Source of the DNA: Balneolales bacterium ANBcel1
Lineage (GTDB): Bacteria > Bacteroidota > Rhodothermia > Balneolales > Natronogracilivirgulaceae
DNA length: 64,000 bases
Direction of reading: 5' to 3'
Assembly (NCBI GenBank): GCA_029688905.1
Contig: JARULB010000002.1
Location: 310,001-374,000, forward strand
Shown: one piece after another, positions 9,269-20,000 of the stretch
Position numbering within the stretch: position 1 is the stretch's first letter
Layout of the letters: the number at the start of each line of letters is the position of its first letter
Position numbers and translations under genes: made by a program
Notes under the pieces: generated by a model
The model's database searches: none
Told to the model about the DNA's origin: nothing
Seen by the model: only the letters and a program-made list of their open reading frames with translations

Positions 9269-10129
9269 ATGGAATTCCCATTTGTAAAAATGCACGGCGC
9301 CGGAAATGATTTTGTTGTAGTAGACGGCAGGTCCGGCGAATATCCCTTTGAGGAGATCAGAAAGATCACCCCCCATCTGTGCAACCGGCGTACCGGTATC
9401 GGGGCTGACGGCCTCCTCATGCTCGGTGCCTCCGCGAAGCAGGATTACGCCATGCATTATCTGAATGCAGACGGCTCGCCGGCCGGCATGTGCGGTAACG
9501 GTGCCCGTTGCCTGGCATTGTTTGCTTTCATGCAGGGCCTTGAAAGAAAACTGACGTTTGAGGTGGGTGAGACCGTTTATCGCGCGGTCGTCCACAAACA
9601 GTACGTCTCCATCCACTTTCCCGTTCACCCGGAACCGGAAGAGCTCACCATCGACGACAATCTTTGGCTCAATATCAACACCGGTACAGAACATGTGGTA
9701 TCGATTGATGACCGTTACGCAACGGCATCCGACGAGACCTTTCGCCAGATCGGCCGGCGTATCCGAAACCGAAGCGACCTGTTTCCCTCCGGCACCAATG
9801 TCAATTTCGCCCATGTCATTGATGAAAACCGGCTCAGCCTGACCACCTACGAGCGCGGTGTTGAAGACCTGACCCTTGCCTGCGGCACCGGAGCCATTGC
9901 CACCGCTATCGGATGGCATTACCGCAAGGTGCACCTGGGAGATCCAGGCGACCCGGCGGGATGTACGGAAGGCCACAGGGAACACTACATCCAGGTGGAT
10001 TGCCCCGGCGGACCGCTTGAAGTATCCTTCGACACCTACTGTGAGAAAAACGACGATATCTGCAACTACACAAAAATCGCATTGCATGGCCCTGCTGTTG
10101 CCGTTTATGAAGGACGATTTCCGGCTTGA
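9269..10129 (+). CDS. dapF: Diaminopimelate epimerase
   Basis: 286 residues. It interconverts LL- and meso-diaminopimelate, for lysine and peptidoglycan synthesis. Both catalytic cysteines are visible: Cys75 in ADGSPAGMCGNGARC and Cys205 in DLTLACGTGAIA. The N-terminal KMHGAGNDFVVVDGR is the family signature. Its 3' end overlaps the next gene by 23 bases, suggesting coupled translation with the T9SS plug protein. Confidence 0.96.
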   Translation: MEFPFVKMHGAGNDFVVVDGRSGEYPFEEIRKITPHLCNRRTGIGADGLLMLGASAKQDYAMHYLNADGSPAGMCGNGARCLALFAFMQGLERKLTFEVGETVYRAVVHKQYVSIHFPVHPEPEELTIDDNLWLNINTGTEHVVSIDDRYATASDETFRQIGRRIRNRSDLFPSGTNVNFAHVIDENRLSLTTYERGVEDLTLACGTGAIATAIGWHYRKVHLGDPGDPAGCTEGHREHYIQVDCPGGPLEVSFDTYCEKNDDICNYTKIALHGPAVAVYEGRFPA

Positions 10130-11420
10130 TTTTCGATTGATCCGCTATCCGGTTTTGATTCTGTCTTTTGCGCTGATTCACGGCTGTGGTATTGAGAGCA
10201 CCCGCCAGTATACTGCCCCACCGGCCGAAGAGATGCTGGAGAACTCGCCGATGGTCAAAGGTCAGGTCGCGCCACCCGAGCATATCCGAAGCATACAGCT
10301 CTATCGCAATGATCAAAAAGCCTCCATACCTGCATTCAAGCTGGGTGGAGATGACCGCATTACGCTGCGGTTTGATGAACTGGGCTCCTCTCCCCGGCTG
10401 TTCCGGGTGAGGGTCAGGCACAGGAACTCCGACTGGTCCGACAGCCGGCTGGCGCCCGGCTTTTTCCTATCAGGCCATCGGGAGGATTTGATTTCACGAG
10501 GGCAGCCCGCCAATGTGCAGCGGCCCGATTATGTCCATTACACCTATCGGTTCCCGAATGACGAGATGCAGTTGACCATGAGCGGCAACTATTTGCTCCA
10601 GGTATTGGACTACGAAACCTCCCAAATTGTTTTTTCCATGCCCTTTTTTGTCTACGAAGAGGAAGGCGATATACAGATTGATCTGGAGCGGGTCTTCGGC
10701 ATGAATGCGAGGTACCGGCTACATCACCAGCCGTTTTCCCGTTACCGCTACCCCTCCTCCGTGATCTCTCCGTTTTCGGATCTGAGTACCTGGTATGTGC
10801 AAAACCGGTTTTGGGGTCGGGCGAGAAAAGCGGATGTGCAGGATATCTCGGAAGCCGGGGTGTACGCAACCCATTTGTCACGTCCTCAATCCTTTATCGG
10901 GGTATACGAATTTCGACCCCTGAATCTGAGACGTTACGATGATCCCCGGCCCGGTGTTATCGACATCCGTTCGGAAACCACTCCTCCGCAGGTCACTCTG
11001 CGGCGGGATGTGGTTAATCTGGATGTGACCCCGGCCACCAGGGCTCCTGCGATACACGGTCGGCCGCGAGACGACCGGAACGCGCGTTATGTGGATGTGC
11101 GATTTGAGCTGGAAATTCCGGAGCGTGAGGCCACAGATCTGCCGATCTACATCTACGGACCGTTCAACAACTGGATGATCAGCGATCAAAATCGTATGGA
11201 GTACCGGGCTTCCACCAATTCCTACACCGGCCGGGCGATCATCAAGGAAGGTGAATACGACTACAAATATGCCGTTGTGGAAGACCGGCGCATTGATGAT
11301 CTGCGGCTTGATGACATGTTTGCATCCACACGGCAGGAGTACACGGTCCTGGTTTATTTCCGGGATCCTGTCTTGCAGGCCGAACGGCTCATGAACATGA
11401 ATAGCAGTTTTTCCTACTGA
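10107..11420 (+). CDS. Type IX secretion system plug protein (DUF5103 family) lipoprotein
   Basis: 437 residues from the ATG at 10107, inside the end of dapF; an ATG at 10086 is an alternative. The N-terminus has positive charges, a hydrophobic stretch and a lipobox-like ALIHGC, so it is probably an OM lipoprotein. The body matches the DUF5103 family: LYRNDQKASIPAFKLG, then YVHYTYRFPNDEMQLTMSGN, LQVLDYETSQIVFSMPFFV, and a C-terminal IYGPFNNWMISDQNRMEY immunoglobulin-like module. In the solved T9SS translocon (SprA) a member of this family plugs one side of the pore. No other T9SS core gene lies nearby, but two T9SS cargo proteins are in this window. Confidence 0.8.
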   Translation: MKDDFRLDFRLIRYPVLILSFALIHGCGIESTRQYTAPPAEEMLENSPMVKGQVAPPEHIRSIQLYRNDQKASIPAFKLGGDDRITLRFDELGSSPRLFRVRVRHRNSDWSDSRLAPGFFLSGHREDLISRGQPANVQRPDYVHYTYRFPNDEMQLTMSGNYLLQVLDYETSQIVFSMPFFVYEEEGDIQIDLERVFGMNARYRLHHQPFSRYRYPSSVISPFSDLSTWYVQNRFWGRARKADVQDISEAGVYATHLSRPQSFIGVYEFRPLNLRRYDDPRPGVIDIRSETTPPQVTLRRDVVNLDVTPATRAPAIHGRPRDDRNARYVDVRFELEIPEREATDLPIYIYGPFNNWMISDQNRMEYRASTNSYTGRAIIKEGEYDYKYAVVEDRRIDDLRLDDMFASTRQEYTVLVYFRDPVLQAERLMNMNSSFSY

Positions 11421-11430
11421 AACATACGCC

Positions 11431-14400
11431 TTAGAAGTCGAGCCCGATGCTGAAGTAGTGAACGCGTCTTCCAAAGCCCTCTCCGTCTTCCAGATCGTAC
11501 GGCCAGGCGATATCATACCGGAAAGGCAGTCCCAGCAGCACGGTTCGCAATCCAAAACCGGCTCCTCCAAGCAGCCCGTCTCGGGTGCTACCGTCCCAGA
11601 CGGCGCCGGCGTCAATGAAAGCCGCACCCTGGATGTTGTAGAGCGGGAGGATGGGGATGGGACCCGGCAGCATTGCAGCGATAAGCGGGAATCGGAACTC
11701 GGCATTGAACAGGGTGAATCGGTTTCCTATCGCCGAGTTAAAGTAGTGGCCTCGCATGGGCAAAGCCGGTAGCGTCAGGAACAGATCTTCCAGGCGATCC
11801 GATTGCAGGGAAGCTTCCGCCCAACGGAAGTTGATCCAGTTCTGGATACCACCCATGTAGAAGTTTTGGGAATCGGGTCCGAATGAGGCGGCGCCCGACC
11901 CGCGGAAAGCAAACACATAGTTTGCGCCAAGATGAAAATAGCGCCGGTAGTCACCCAGTACCGACACAAAACCGATCATATTGGAGGTGATCGGCGGACT
12001 GGCATTCATGCTCAGGGCGTACCTCGACCCGGAGCGCGGTGACAGAAAACCGGGCAACGTCAGATCACGCGTAAACGTGACCTCAGGATTGATGAAAAAC
12101 GTGTCGTCGGATTCCGATATCCCGCGGTAAACCAGGCTCAGGTCCCTGGAGATATTGTTGAAGCTCACTCCGTAGTCGATTCTGGTAAACTTGTTGAGCG
12201 GGTATTGGAAATGGAGTCCGGCCCCGTAATAACGGAATCGAACCTGTTCAATATCGAGCCTTCCGGTAGCCGGGTCTCCGACGAGTATCCGGAAATTGCG
12301 CGCCGTATGGAAATAGCGGACCATATAGTTGGTCCGGTTCGCAAAATAGCCGTAGCTCACCTGATAGTCGCTGTTGCGCAGGTCGAACTGAAGATTGGTT
12401 ACCAGGGTTATCCGGTGGTCGCCCAGCAGGTCGGAAAACTGAAAAGCCGCCATGGCATAGGTTCCGTAATAGGTCCCGACAGAACCCTGTCCATAGGTAA
12501 TATCCGGTGAAAAAGTGAGCCGGTATCTACGCGGGATGAACCGGCCGTCCTCGGTGCGGGTTTCAAACTGCCGCTCGGCTTCTTCCGTATGGCGAGTGCG
12601 GATCAGGTCATCCACATCATCACCAAACACATAATTTCTGAAGTCGATGACACCTTCATCCCGCTCCTCTTCCTCTTCCTCTTCTTCCCGCCGCTGTTCT
12701 TCCTGCATCTGCCGCTGCCGCTCCTGCTCCTCGCGAATCATTTCTGCGATGGAAGAGGTCTGCTGCGCGATCAGTGAGACATCTATACGTTCCAGGTCGT
12801 CGGGAAACATGGAGAAGGCGAGTCCGAGTGCAGGCACCCGCTGGTCACTGCTCTCGCTGAGCCTGCGCTCCGCCCAGTGATTGTTTCTGAGCGGCTGGGT
12901 TTTTCGACGTTCGAAGGGGTCCGAAAGGGTAAAAACGTGTACAAACCCGCGGTTGTAGGAGTTAATCGCAAGCAACCTGCCGTCTGCGCTTATGGACATC
13001 TGCATGACCCCGGTGATCAGATCTGTCAGCGGATAGCTTGTGCGGGAATCCAGATCCATCTCATAGACATTGGGGATACCGTTCTGGTCGGAGATATAGA
13101 TGAGGCGCCCGTCTCTCGTCATGATCGGCCGGTATTCGTTCCAGTTGGGCGTACTGGTAAGGCGTGTTGCCTGGCTGGAGCCAAGACGAAGCATGTAAAT
13201 ATCGCTTTGTCCCAGGTTGGGGTTCAGCAGTACATTCGATTGGGTTCTGAAGGTATTGACTCGCGTATAGGGTCCGCGGTCGGAGGCGAACAAAATCGCC
13301 TGGGAATCGGCTGTCCAGGAGGGGTCCCAGTCACTGAAAACGTCATCGGTACCGCTGATGAAATCGTCATTCTCAAGATCATAAATATAGATATTGGTAA
13401 ACGGGCCACGGTTTCCCTGAAATGCGATTTTGGTGCCGTCCGGTGACCATGACACCGAACCGATGGCATCCAGTTCGGGAAACAGGATTTTTTGAACATT
13501 ACCGGTGCGATACTCCACGATGGCCAGGTCGACCGATCCCCCGGAACGTGTCGAAAGCGTGATGTACCGGCCGTCGGGCGACCAGGAGAGATTGGGCCTG
13601 AGAATATTCAGCTCTTCAAAATCCACATTGTCTTCGCCTTTGATCAGCGTTTTGACTCTGCTGCCATCCCGTGCATTCAGCACCACCACATCAAAAAAAC
13701 CACGCGCATTGGTGATAATCGCCACCCGTTCTCCGTCCGGGGAAACTGCCGGACTGGTATTGTATGCCCTGCGGAAGTCGCCGGTCGTAAGCAGGCGGCC
13801 TATGTCTCGTAAATCTTCCCTGACCTCAACTTCCGGGAAGTATCGGCGTCGGTGCCAATCCTGAAACCGCTCATTCAGCTCCGACATATCCAACCCGAGC
13901 GAACTGCGCAATCCTCCGGGTACGCTGCGAGTCTGCCTCACCCCTTGCAGAATTTCCCCGATTTTCTCCCGTCCGTACTCTTCCACGATAAAGTTCCAGA
14001 ATGCCTGGCCTCCGCGATAGGCCATAAAGCCTCTCATTTGCACAATCGGGGGCAGGTTGTTGTTGATAACCGCATCCCGGATGTACATGTCGGTATCGGT
14101 ATCCCAACCCTGTGACACATATTCGGCAAGCCCCTCTTCAAACCAGAGCGGGATATTGAGCTGAATATTGTTCTGGATGATGGACTGGATGGTTCCGCCG
14201 TAAAACATGTCATTGAATACGGCATGAACCAGTTCGTGGTGCAGGACCTGACGGTAATCACCATAATGTCCCATGAAGGGAATGGTGATCCGGTTCTTGA
14301 TTTTGTCGGTCACCCCGCCGATTCCCTGGGCATCCACCGGCAGCGGTACCACGTTGGTTTGGGTAAAATCGGTATGGGAATCGTAGATGATGACCGCGAT

Positions 14401-14712
14401 CCGGTCGTTCAACTCGTGGCGAAAATCGTTTCTGAGCTGCGTATACGATGCCTCAAGCGCTTTGGCCGTAAATTCTGCCAGGTAGTAGTTTTTTGAGTCG
14501 TAGTAGTACACATCGAAGTGCTCCGACTGGATAAAGCGCCAGTCAAATTGTGAATACTGGACCCGGTTTTTGCCGAATCCGAAGTACTGGGCATTGAGGT
14601 CGGAGGTGACCGTCAGGGTAGCCAGCAGCATAATCATAAGGATCCAGCCCGATCGTTTCCGTGCCTGTGTGCTGCCAAGGCCGGCCGATAACCGTACTTT
14701 GTTGAGTTTCAT
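11431..14712 (-). CDS. Fusion of peptidase-MA-like metalloprotease, TolB-type beta-propeller and Omp85-like barrel
   Basis: About 1093 residues from the ATG at 14712; the frame extends to 14745. A long basic N-terminus and a hydrophobic stretch ending in SDLNAQ make a signal peptide. Residues ~50-260 are a gluzincin domain with HELVH (159-163) and the downstream WFEEGLAEY, so both zinc histidines and a glutamate are present. Residues ~310-600 contain repeated blades such as WSPDGRYITLSTRSGGS and ISDQNGIPNVYEMDLDS (PD40/TolB type). A charged Glu/Arg-rich linker follows (about 650-690). The last ~370 residues are amphipathic strands ending in YFSIGLDF, a BamA/TamA-like OM barrel terminus. The likely place is the OM with the protease and propeller in the periplasm. 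Substrate unknown. It is convergent with the plug gene, 10 bases apart. Confidence 0.82.
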   Translation of the reverse strand: MKLNKVRLSAGLGSTQARKRSGWILMIMLLATLTVTSDLNAQYFGFGKNRVQYSQFDWRFIQSEHFDVYYYDSKNYYLAEFTAKALEASYTQLRNDFRHELNDRIAVIIYDSHTDFTQTNVVPLPVDAQGIGGVTDKIKNRITIPFMGHYGDYRQVLHHELVHAVFNDMFYGGTIQSIIQNNIQLNIPLWFEEGLAEYVSQGWDTDTDMYIRDAVINNNLPPIVQMRGFMAYRGGQAFWNFIVEEYGREKIGEILQGVRQTRSVPGGLRSSLGLDMSELNERFQDWHRRRYFPEVEVREDLRDIGRLLTTGDFRRAYNTSPAVSPDGERVAIITNARGFFDVVVLNARDGSRVKTLIKGEDNVDFEELNILRPNLSWSPDGRYITLSTRSGGSVDLAIVEYRTGNVQKILFPELDAIGSVSWSPDGTKIAFQGNRGPFTNIYIYDLENDDFISGTDDVFSDWDPSWTADSQAILFASDRGPYTRVNTFRTQSNVLLNPNLGQSDIYMLRLGSSQATRLTSTPNWNEYRPIMTRDGRLIYISDQNGIPNVYEMDLDSRTSYPLTDLITGVMQMSISADGRLLAINSYNRGFVHVFTLSDPFERRKTQPLRNNHWAERRLSESSDQRVPALGLAFSMFPDDLERIDVSLIAQQTSSIAEMIREEQERQRQMQEEQRREEEEEEEERDEGVIDFRNYVFGDDVDDLIRTRHTEEAERQFETRTEDGRFIPRRYRLTFSPDITYGQGSVGTYYGTYAMAAFQFSDLLGDHRITLVTNLQFDLRNSDYQVSYGYFANRTNYMVRYFHTARNFRILVGDPATGRLDIEQVRFRYYGAGLHFQYPLNKFTRIDYGVSFNNISRDLSLVYRGISESDDTFFINPEVTFTRDLTLPGFLSPRSGSRYALSMNASPPITSNMIGFVSVLGDYRRYFHLGANYVFAFRGSGAASFGPDSQNFYMGGIQNWINFRWAEASLQSDRLEDLFLTLPALPMRGHYFNSAIGNRFTLFNAEFRFPLIAAMLPGPIPILPLYNIQGAAFIDAGAVWDGSTRDGLLGGAGFGLRTVLLGLPFRYDIAWPYDLEDGEGFGRRVHYFSIGLDF

Positions 14713-14816
14713 CATGACCCGATACATCATATCGTAATTACACATTATTCACGGTGCCATTATATGGCGCATGTCTGTCTGTTTTACTGCCTCCGGCGCT
14801 TTTCGCCATCTGCCCG

Positions 14817-16988
14817 TCAGGCCGGAACAAAATCTATTTGGCGCTGTTCGATGTCCGTCCGGACCACCCGGGCCTTGATGGCATCACCAAGGCGGAAGAT
14901 CCTGCCTTTGTTACGTCCTCTGAGTTGATGCCTGCTTTGATCATAAACATAGTAATCGTCATCAAGTTCCCGCACAGCGATCATCCCTTCACAAAAGCTT
15001 TCATTCAATACAACAAACAAGCCTTTTTCGGTAACCCCGCTGATCACGCCTTCAAATTCGTCACCGATGTGACCCGACATGAATTCCACCTGTTTCAGTT
15101 TGATGGAATCCCGCTCCGCGACAACTGCGTCCTTTTCTTTCTGGCTGCAGTGATCGCCCAGGCCGAGCAGCTCCTGAAAACCGTATCCCGGAATTCCTGC
15201 CGCATACTGCTTGAGCAAACGGTGAACGATTAAATCCGGATAACGTCGAATAGGGCTGGTAAAGTGTGTGTATTCCTTAAACCCGAGTCCGTAGTGGCCG
15301 ATATTTTTCGGGCTGTAAACAGCCTTTGCCATGGAGCGAAGGATGAGCTCGTGGATGGCGTATTTGAGGCTGGTCTGATTGGCTTGTTCGATCAGGCGAT
15401 TAAGCTGTCCGGAGGTCACCTTGCCGTCTTTCACGGAAAACTCTATCCCCAGGGGCCTTACGTTTTCAACGATATTTTTGAGTTTTTCCGGGTCCGGGCG
15501 ATCATGGATGCGATAGAGGAACGGATGGTTGTTCTTACCGAAGCGATCGTCCCGGTCCTGCTCCGCCTTCTCCTTGCCGCCCTTCTTCTTTTTGGAGCGG
15601 ATATACCTGATATGCATCGCCACGGTTTTGTTGGCCAGCAGCATGCACTCCTCCACCAACCGGTGAGCCAGAAGCCGGTCCTTGACAAACACGCCGAGCG
15701 GCTTGCCGTTTTCATCCAGCCGGAAGCGGGGTTCCGGCGTATCAAGATCAATCGAACCCTGCCGAAACCGTTTTTCAGTAAGCATGGACGTCATTTTGGC
15801 AAGCGTTTGGATAGCCTGCTGATGCGGCCCCTTCCTGCCGTCAATAATCTCCTGAACCTCTTCGTAGGTAAACCTCCGGGATGAGTTGATGACCGTCTCT
15901 TCGATGGTGTAGTTGACTACGTTTCCGTCCGGTGTAACCTCCATAAAACAGCTGAAGGCCAGTTTGTCCTCATTCGGGCGCAAACTACACACGCCGTTGC
16001 TCAGACTTTCGGGAAGCATGGGAATGACCCGGTCAACCAGATAGACACTGGTAGCGCGTTCCCGCGCTTCATCATCCAGAACATTCCCTTGCTGGACGTA
16101 GTAACTCACATCGGCGATATGCACTCCCAGATAGTAGTTTCCGGAATCGAGCACATCGATACTCAGCGCGTCATCAAAATCTTTGGCATCATGAGGATCG
16201 ATGGTAAACACTTCCAGCGACCTGATGTCCTTGCGCCGTTTGTATTCCCTGTCCGGTATGGCGGTGGCCACATTGTCCGCGAACGACTCCACAGCCGGCG
16301 GAAACGCGGCTTGAAGCTCATTTTCGGCCAGAATGGAGAGTATGGCAGCATCGTTGGTTCCTTTTCTGCCGAGGATTTCAAGCACTTCGGCTTCGGGAAG
16401 CGACCGGGGGTGGATCCAGTCGACCAGCCGGAAGGTCACTTTGTCGTTGGTTTTGGCACCATGGGCATGGTCCGGGTGCACGAAAAACTCTGTCCCCGCC
16501 GACTTTTCATCCGGTTCAATCAGCCAGGCGTTTTTCGCATGCTCCCGGAATGTGCCGACAAAGAACTTTTTGCCTCTTTCCAGCACTTCGACAACCTTGC
16601 CTTCGGTCCGGTCGCTGCGCGATTTATTGAGGATGGAAACCTTAACCAGGTCTTTGTTCAGGGCCGTATGGGTGAATTTGGAAGGAATACGGATATCGTC
16701 CTCCCGCCCCTCTACCCGGACATACCCGCTGCCGTGCCGGGTCATGGAAAAAATACCTTCAACGGTATTGCCGCCGCGCTTGTCGTCACTCAGTTTGACT
16801 TTTCCTTTTTTCTCGGTAATCAGGTTTCGTTTCTGCAGTCTTTCAATGGCCTTCTGAAACCGCTGTGCTCCTTTATTTCTGGGAAGCTTGAACGCCCCCA
16901 TCAGCGCAACGGTGGGCATCCATGTATCGGGATGCCTTTCAAGCATTTCAAGTATAAGGTCTTCCAGGTGAATTTTCTTTTTTTTCAT
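14817..16988 (-). CDS. rnr: Ribonuclease R (RNase II/R exoribonuclease)
   Basis: 723 residues. A processive 3'-5' exoribonuclease that degrades structured RNA. The N-terminus is a winged-helix domain (residues ~5-65), then cold-shock-like OB domains, then the RNB catalytic domain with FTIDPHDAKDFDDALSID (Asp264, 270, 272, 273), and DRVIPMLPESLSNGVCSLRP. The C-terminal S1 domain (FEGVISGVTEKGLFVVLNES) ends close to the protein end without the long basic tail of E. coli RNase R. It lies 18 bases downstream of tamB on the same strand, probably in one transcript. Confidence 0.95.
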   Translation of the reverse strand: MKKKKIHLEDLILEMLERHPDTWMPTVALMGAFKLPRNKGAQRFQKAIERLQKRNLITEKKGKVKLSDDKRGGNTVEGIFSMTRHGSGYVRVEGREDDIRIPSKFTHTALNKDLVKVSILNKSRSDRTEGKVVEVLERGKKFFVGTFREHAKNAWLIEPDEKSAGTEFFVHPDHAHGAKTNDKVTFRLVDWIHPRSLPEAEVLEILGRKGTNDAAILSILAENELQAAFPPAVESFADNVATAIPDREYKRRKDIRSLEVFTIDPHDAKDFDDALSIDVLDSGNYYLGVHIADVSYYVQQGNVLDDEARERATSVYLVDRVIPMLPESLSNGVCSLRPNEDKLAFSCFMEVTPDGNVVNYTIEETVINSSRRFTYEEVQEIIDGRKGPHQQAIQTLAKMTSMLTEKRFRQGSIDLDTPEPRFRLDENGKPLGVFVKDRLLAHRLVEECMLLANKTVAMHIRYIRSKKKKGGKEKAEQDRDDRFGKNNHPFLYRIHDRPDPEKLKNIVENVRPLGIEFSVKDGKVTSGQLNRLIEQANQTSLKYAIHELILRSMAKAVYSPKNIGHYGLGFKEYTHFTSPIRRYPDLIVHRLLKQYAAGIPGYGFQELLGLGDHCSQKEKDAVVAERDSIKLKQVEFMSGHIGDEFEGVISGVTEKGLFVVLNESFCEGMIAVRELDDDYYVYDQSRHQLRGRNKGRIFRLGDAIKARVVRTDIEQRQIDFVPA

Positions 16989-17006
16989 CTCGTGATATTT
17001 GGTGAT

Positions 17007-20000
17007 TTACTCTTCATCTTCATCGTCATCTCTGTCCAGCAGACCGAAGACGGTTGTTACGTTGCGCCACATTCTCTGTCCGAACTCCTTCCAGGAGTTG
17101 AACCGGAACTGTGCTTCCAGTCCCACGCCATTCACGTTCTCCACTTCTGCCTGGGTTCCCAGAATGGACATGAGCATCGGGTCCTTCCGGTGGAACACCT
17201 CGACCGAGAGGTTGGGGTTGATCCGGTAGGTTGCGCCCAGGTCGCCGATATTGGTCTCTTCGCCGCCAACTTCGCCTTCCCTGCGGAGCACCAGCCGATC
17301 GTCAAACAGGCGAAGCGCAATTCCAAGATCGGCCTGGTCAAATCCGAAGAGATTCAAATCCACATCCAGATTCACCAGGTTGTCGCTCAACAGTGCATTG
17401 ATCTGTGAGGAAAGCAGCTGGCTGATGCCGACCTGTCCGGCACGGGCCTGGAGTGTGCTGCCGAACTCCTGGGTCTGGGTGTCGCCAACCAGGGCTCCGG
17501 AAATAAAGCTTCCGGTAAACAGCAGGCTGGTGGCCTGGATCAGTTTTTGCTCTTCGCTGTTCAAAACGTTCAGTACTGCGGCATTTTGTGTGGCATCGAT
17601 GGCATTCGGAAACTCAAAATAGAAATCGTTCGCTATATTGTCGATGGGACCGGTAATTTCCAGCAGCAATTCCACCGGAATTCGGTTGATCTGTTCTGTC
17701 GCATCACCTCCGACCAGCGGCGCGATGTTGGGCCGGGCCCGATAGACGGCGGTAATGTTCAAAAGGGCATTGGCCGGATCCCCCTCCCAGCGAATACTCC
17801 CCCCCTCGCGCAGAGTGAACCGGCGAGTAAGGATATCTCCACCAACAAACAGGTAGTCTCCGTCGGTGACATCAAAATTCCCGAATATCTGCAGGTTTTC
17901 GTCTTCGAGGGTGATACGGACCCTGCCCTCTCCCCTGGCATTGACAATCTCGCCGGTTACAGGATCGAAAATCAGCTGGACGGTCGAATTGGGCGCGGCA
18001 ACAAACTGCAGATCCATTCGGAACACTTCCATGAAAGTGCGGTCGATCTGGCGCAGCACTTCGGGGTCGGCCAAAACATGACGCCGCAAGTCGACATCAT
18101 CGAAATCCTTGACAAAGCGGATAAAACGCCCGCGCTCATCGCCTATACCCTGCTCCGAAAGCGGTATGGCCAGCCGGGAGCGGGAGGTGGTGCGAATCGG
18201 CTCGGTAGTCCGGACAAAAGGCGAGATATTGGATCCGGTAATCGTGACCACGCCCGTACCGGCAACACTTCCGTAAAACGGCACTTCGGGACCGTCAGAG
18301 TTGTTCAGGAACAGAAACTGATCCATCCGGAGCTCCAGGTCCATGAATTTTTCCGCCTGGAAATCATTGAAATCGTATCTGCCAGTGAGGATTCCTGTCC
18401 CACCGTTCCTGTCGCTCCCGGTGATACGGTGGATTTCAACCCCATCTTCCCTGTTTACCGATACGGTTCCGTTAAGCACGTATTCTGTCTCAAAAAACAC
18501 CGGTTCGACAACGACGTCTTCCACTTCAAATTCACCGTCGAAATAGATGTAGTCGTAATTCCCGGATATAAACCCGGTTCCATGGCCGGGCCCTTCAATG
18601 GATTCAAATACGCTGTCCATGATGTAGGTAAGCACCCAGGAGTCAATCTGCCGCGCATCGACATCGAAGTAATAGAGCGTATCTGCACTTTGAGCTGCAT
18701 CGGGAGGCTTGAACCATCCCCTTGCTGATATGTCCTGTCCTCTCTGGTTGTTGCTCTCAAGATATCCTGAATACGTTTCAGGATGGGTGTAGACTCTCAG
18801 ATCCGTATCGAAGCGGTTCAGCCCTGCGTTGTATTCGCTTCGCAAAGTGATGTCGCCGATTACACGGCCGTCAAACAGCAGACCGCTGGCATCCAGGTCT
18901 CCGTGCAGCACCGGATTTTGAAAAAGGCTGCGGGTCACCAGATCGGCATTGAGAGTTCCTTCAAAGGAAACCCTGCCGTCAATCATGCGCGATATCCGAT
19001 CGAGATTGACATCGGCAAAATGATACGCCACCGAATCATCTTCCTGGTTGCTGAAAACTCCGTTGACGAAAATCTGATCCGTTCCACTTACAAGATGAAA
19101 ACCCTCGACGTGCAGGCGGCCTTCTTTTTCGTATTTGAGCCGCGGTGTATTCTCTGCATTCCAGAGGTACCGCCTGTTGCCGACAACCAGCCGGTCGATG
19201 GATGCCTGCAAGTCCTTTTCGGCAAGGCGCGCCGTCACGTCCGCCTCCAGTAGTACTTCATTGGCAAAATTTGCAATTCGGCTGCTACTTGATAGTGAAT
19301 CGTCCGAGATATCAATCGCCCAGGAAAGCGTGTCCAAACGGTGATGCTGGTAGCTGAGATGATCGGCACTCATATCCATCACAATGGTCTGACGCTCCCG
19401 CAGCCTTTTGCTGTGCCGGAAGCCGGCCCTCAGATCCAGTGCCGATCCGGTTATGGAAATATCCTTCCAGGCCGTTCGGGGATCACGCCATTGCGCAGAC
19501 AGGTCAAACCGTTCTCTGTCAGCAAGCAGATGCACATCAAGCTGAGCCCGCGACTCAAGAGTGTTTTCTCCGGTCAGGTAGGCTTTGAGCAGCTCCAGGT
19601 CCTTGACCTCCAGGACAATTTCCAGATCCAGGCGTCCGAATTCACCGTTGTCCGGCATCAGATTCGGGGCCGCAGTCAGGGTATCCGTTTCGGCAAACAG
19701 GTATTCTTCCTCCACTCTGTGGGCAAAGAAGCCCCCCCAGTGCTCATAGAGGGGATACAATGAAGATATGGCAACCTGGCCCTCAACAAAAAGATCAAGA
19801 ATACTGCTTGTCAGGCGGAGTGACCGCCTGCTCTCTTCGGGATGGTTAAGATCAAGATAGAGCTGATGCGCATTGAGTTCATTTCCGTTAATCGCAGACG
19901 GCATCACATCCACAACAATACGTCCGTGCCAGGAATCCGGGCTCAGTCCGTGCCAGTTGATATCGTACTCCATCTCCAGTTCGGTTTGCGGCAGCTTCCC

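Noticed and set aside
9876-10106. 5' extension of the T9SS plug gene into dapF
   Set aside because: The extension would place 77 residues before the lipoprotein signal sequence and lies fully inside dapF. The ATG at 10107 fits the lipobox.
12640-12760. Serine-rich frames and (CTC/TTC)n tract
   Set aside because: These are the complement of the Glu/Arg-rich linker of the barrel fusion protein, not a separate repeat locus.
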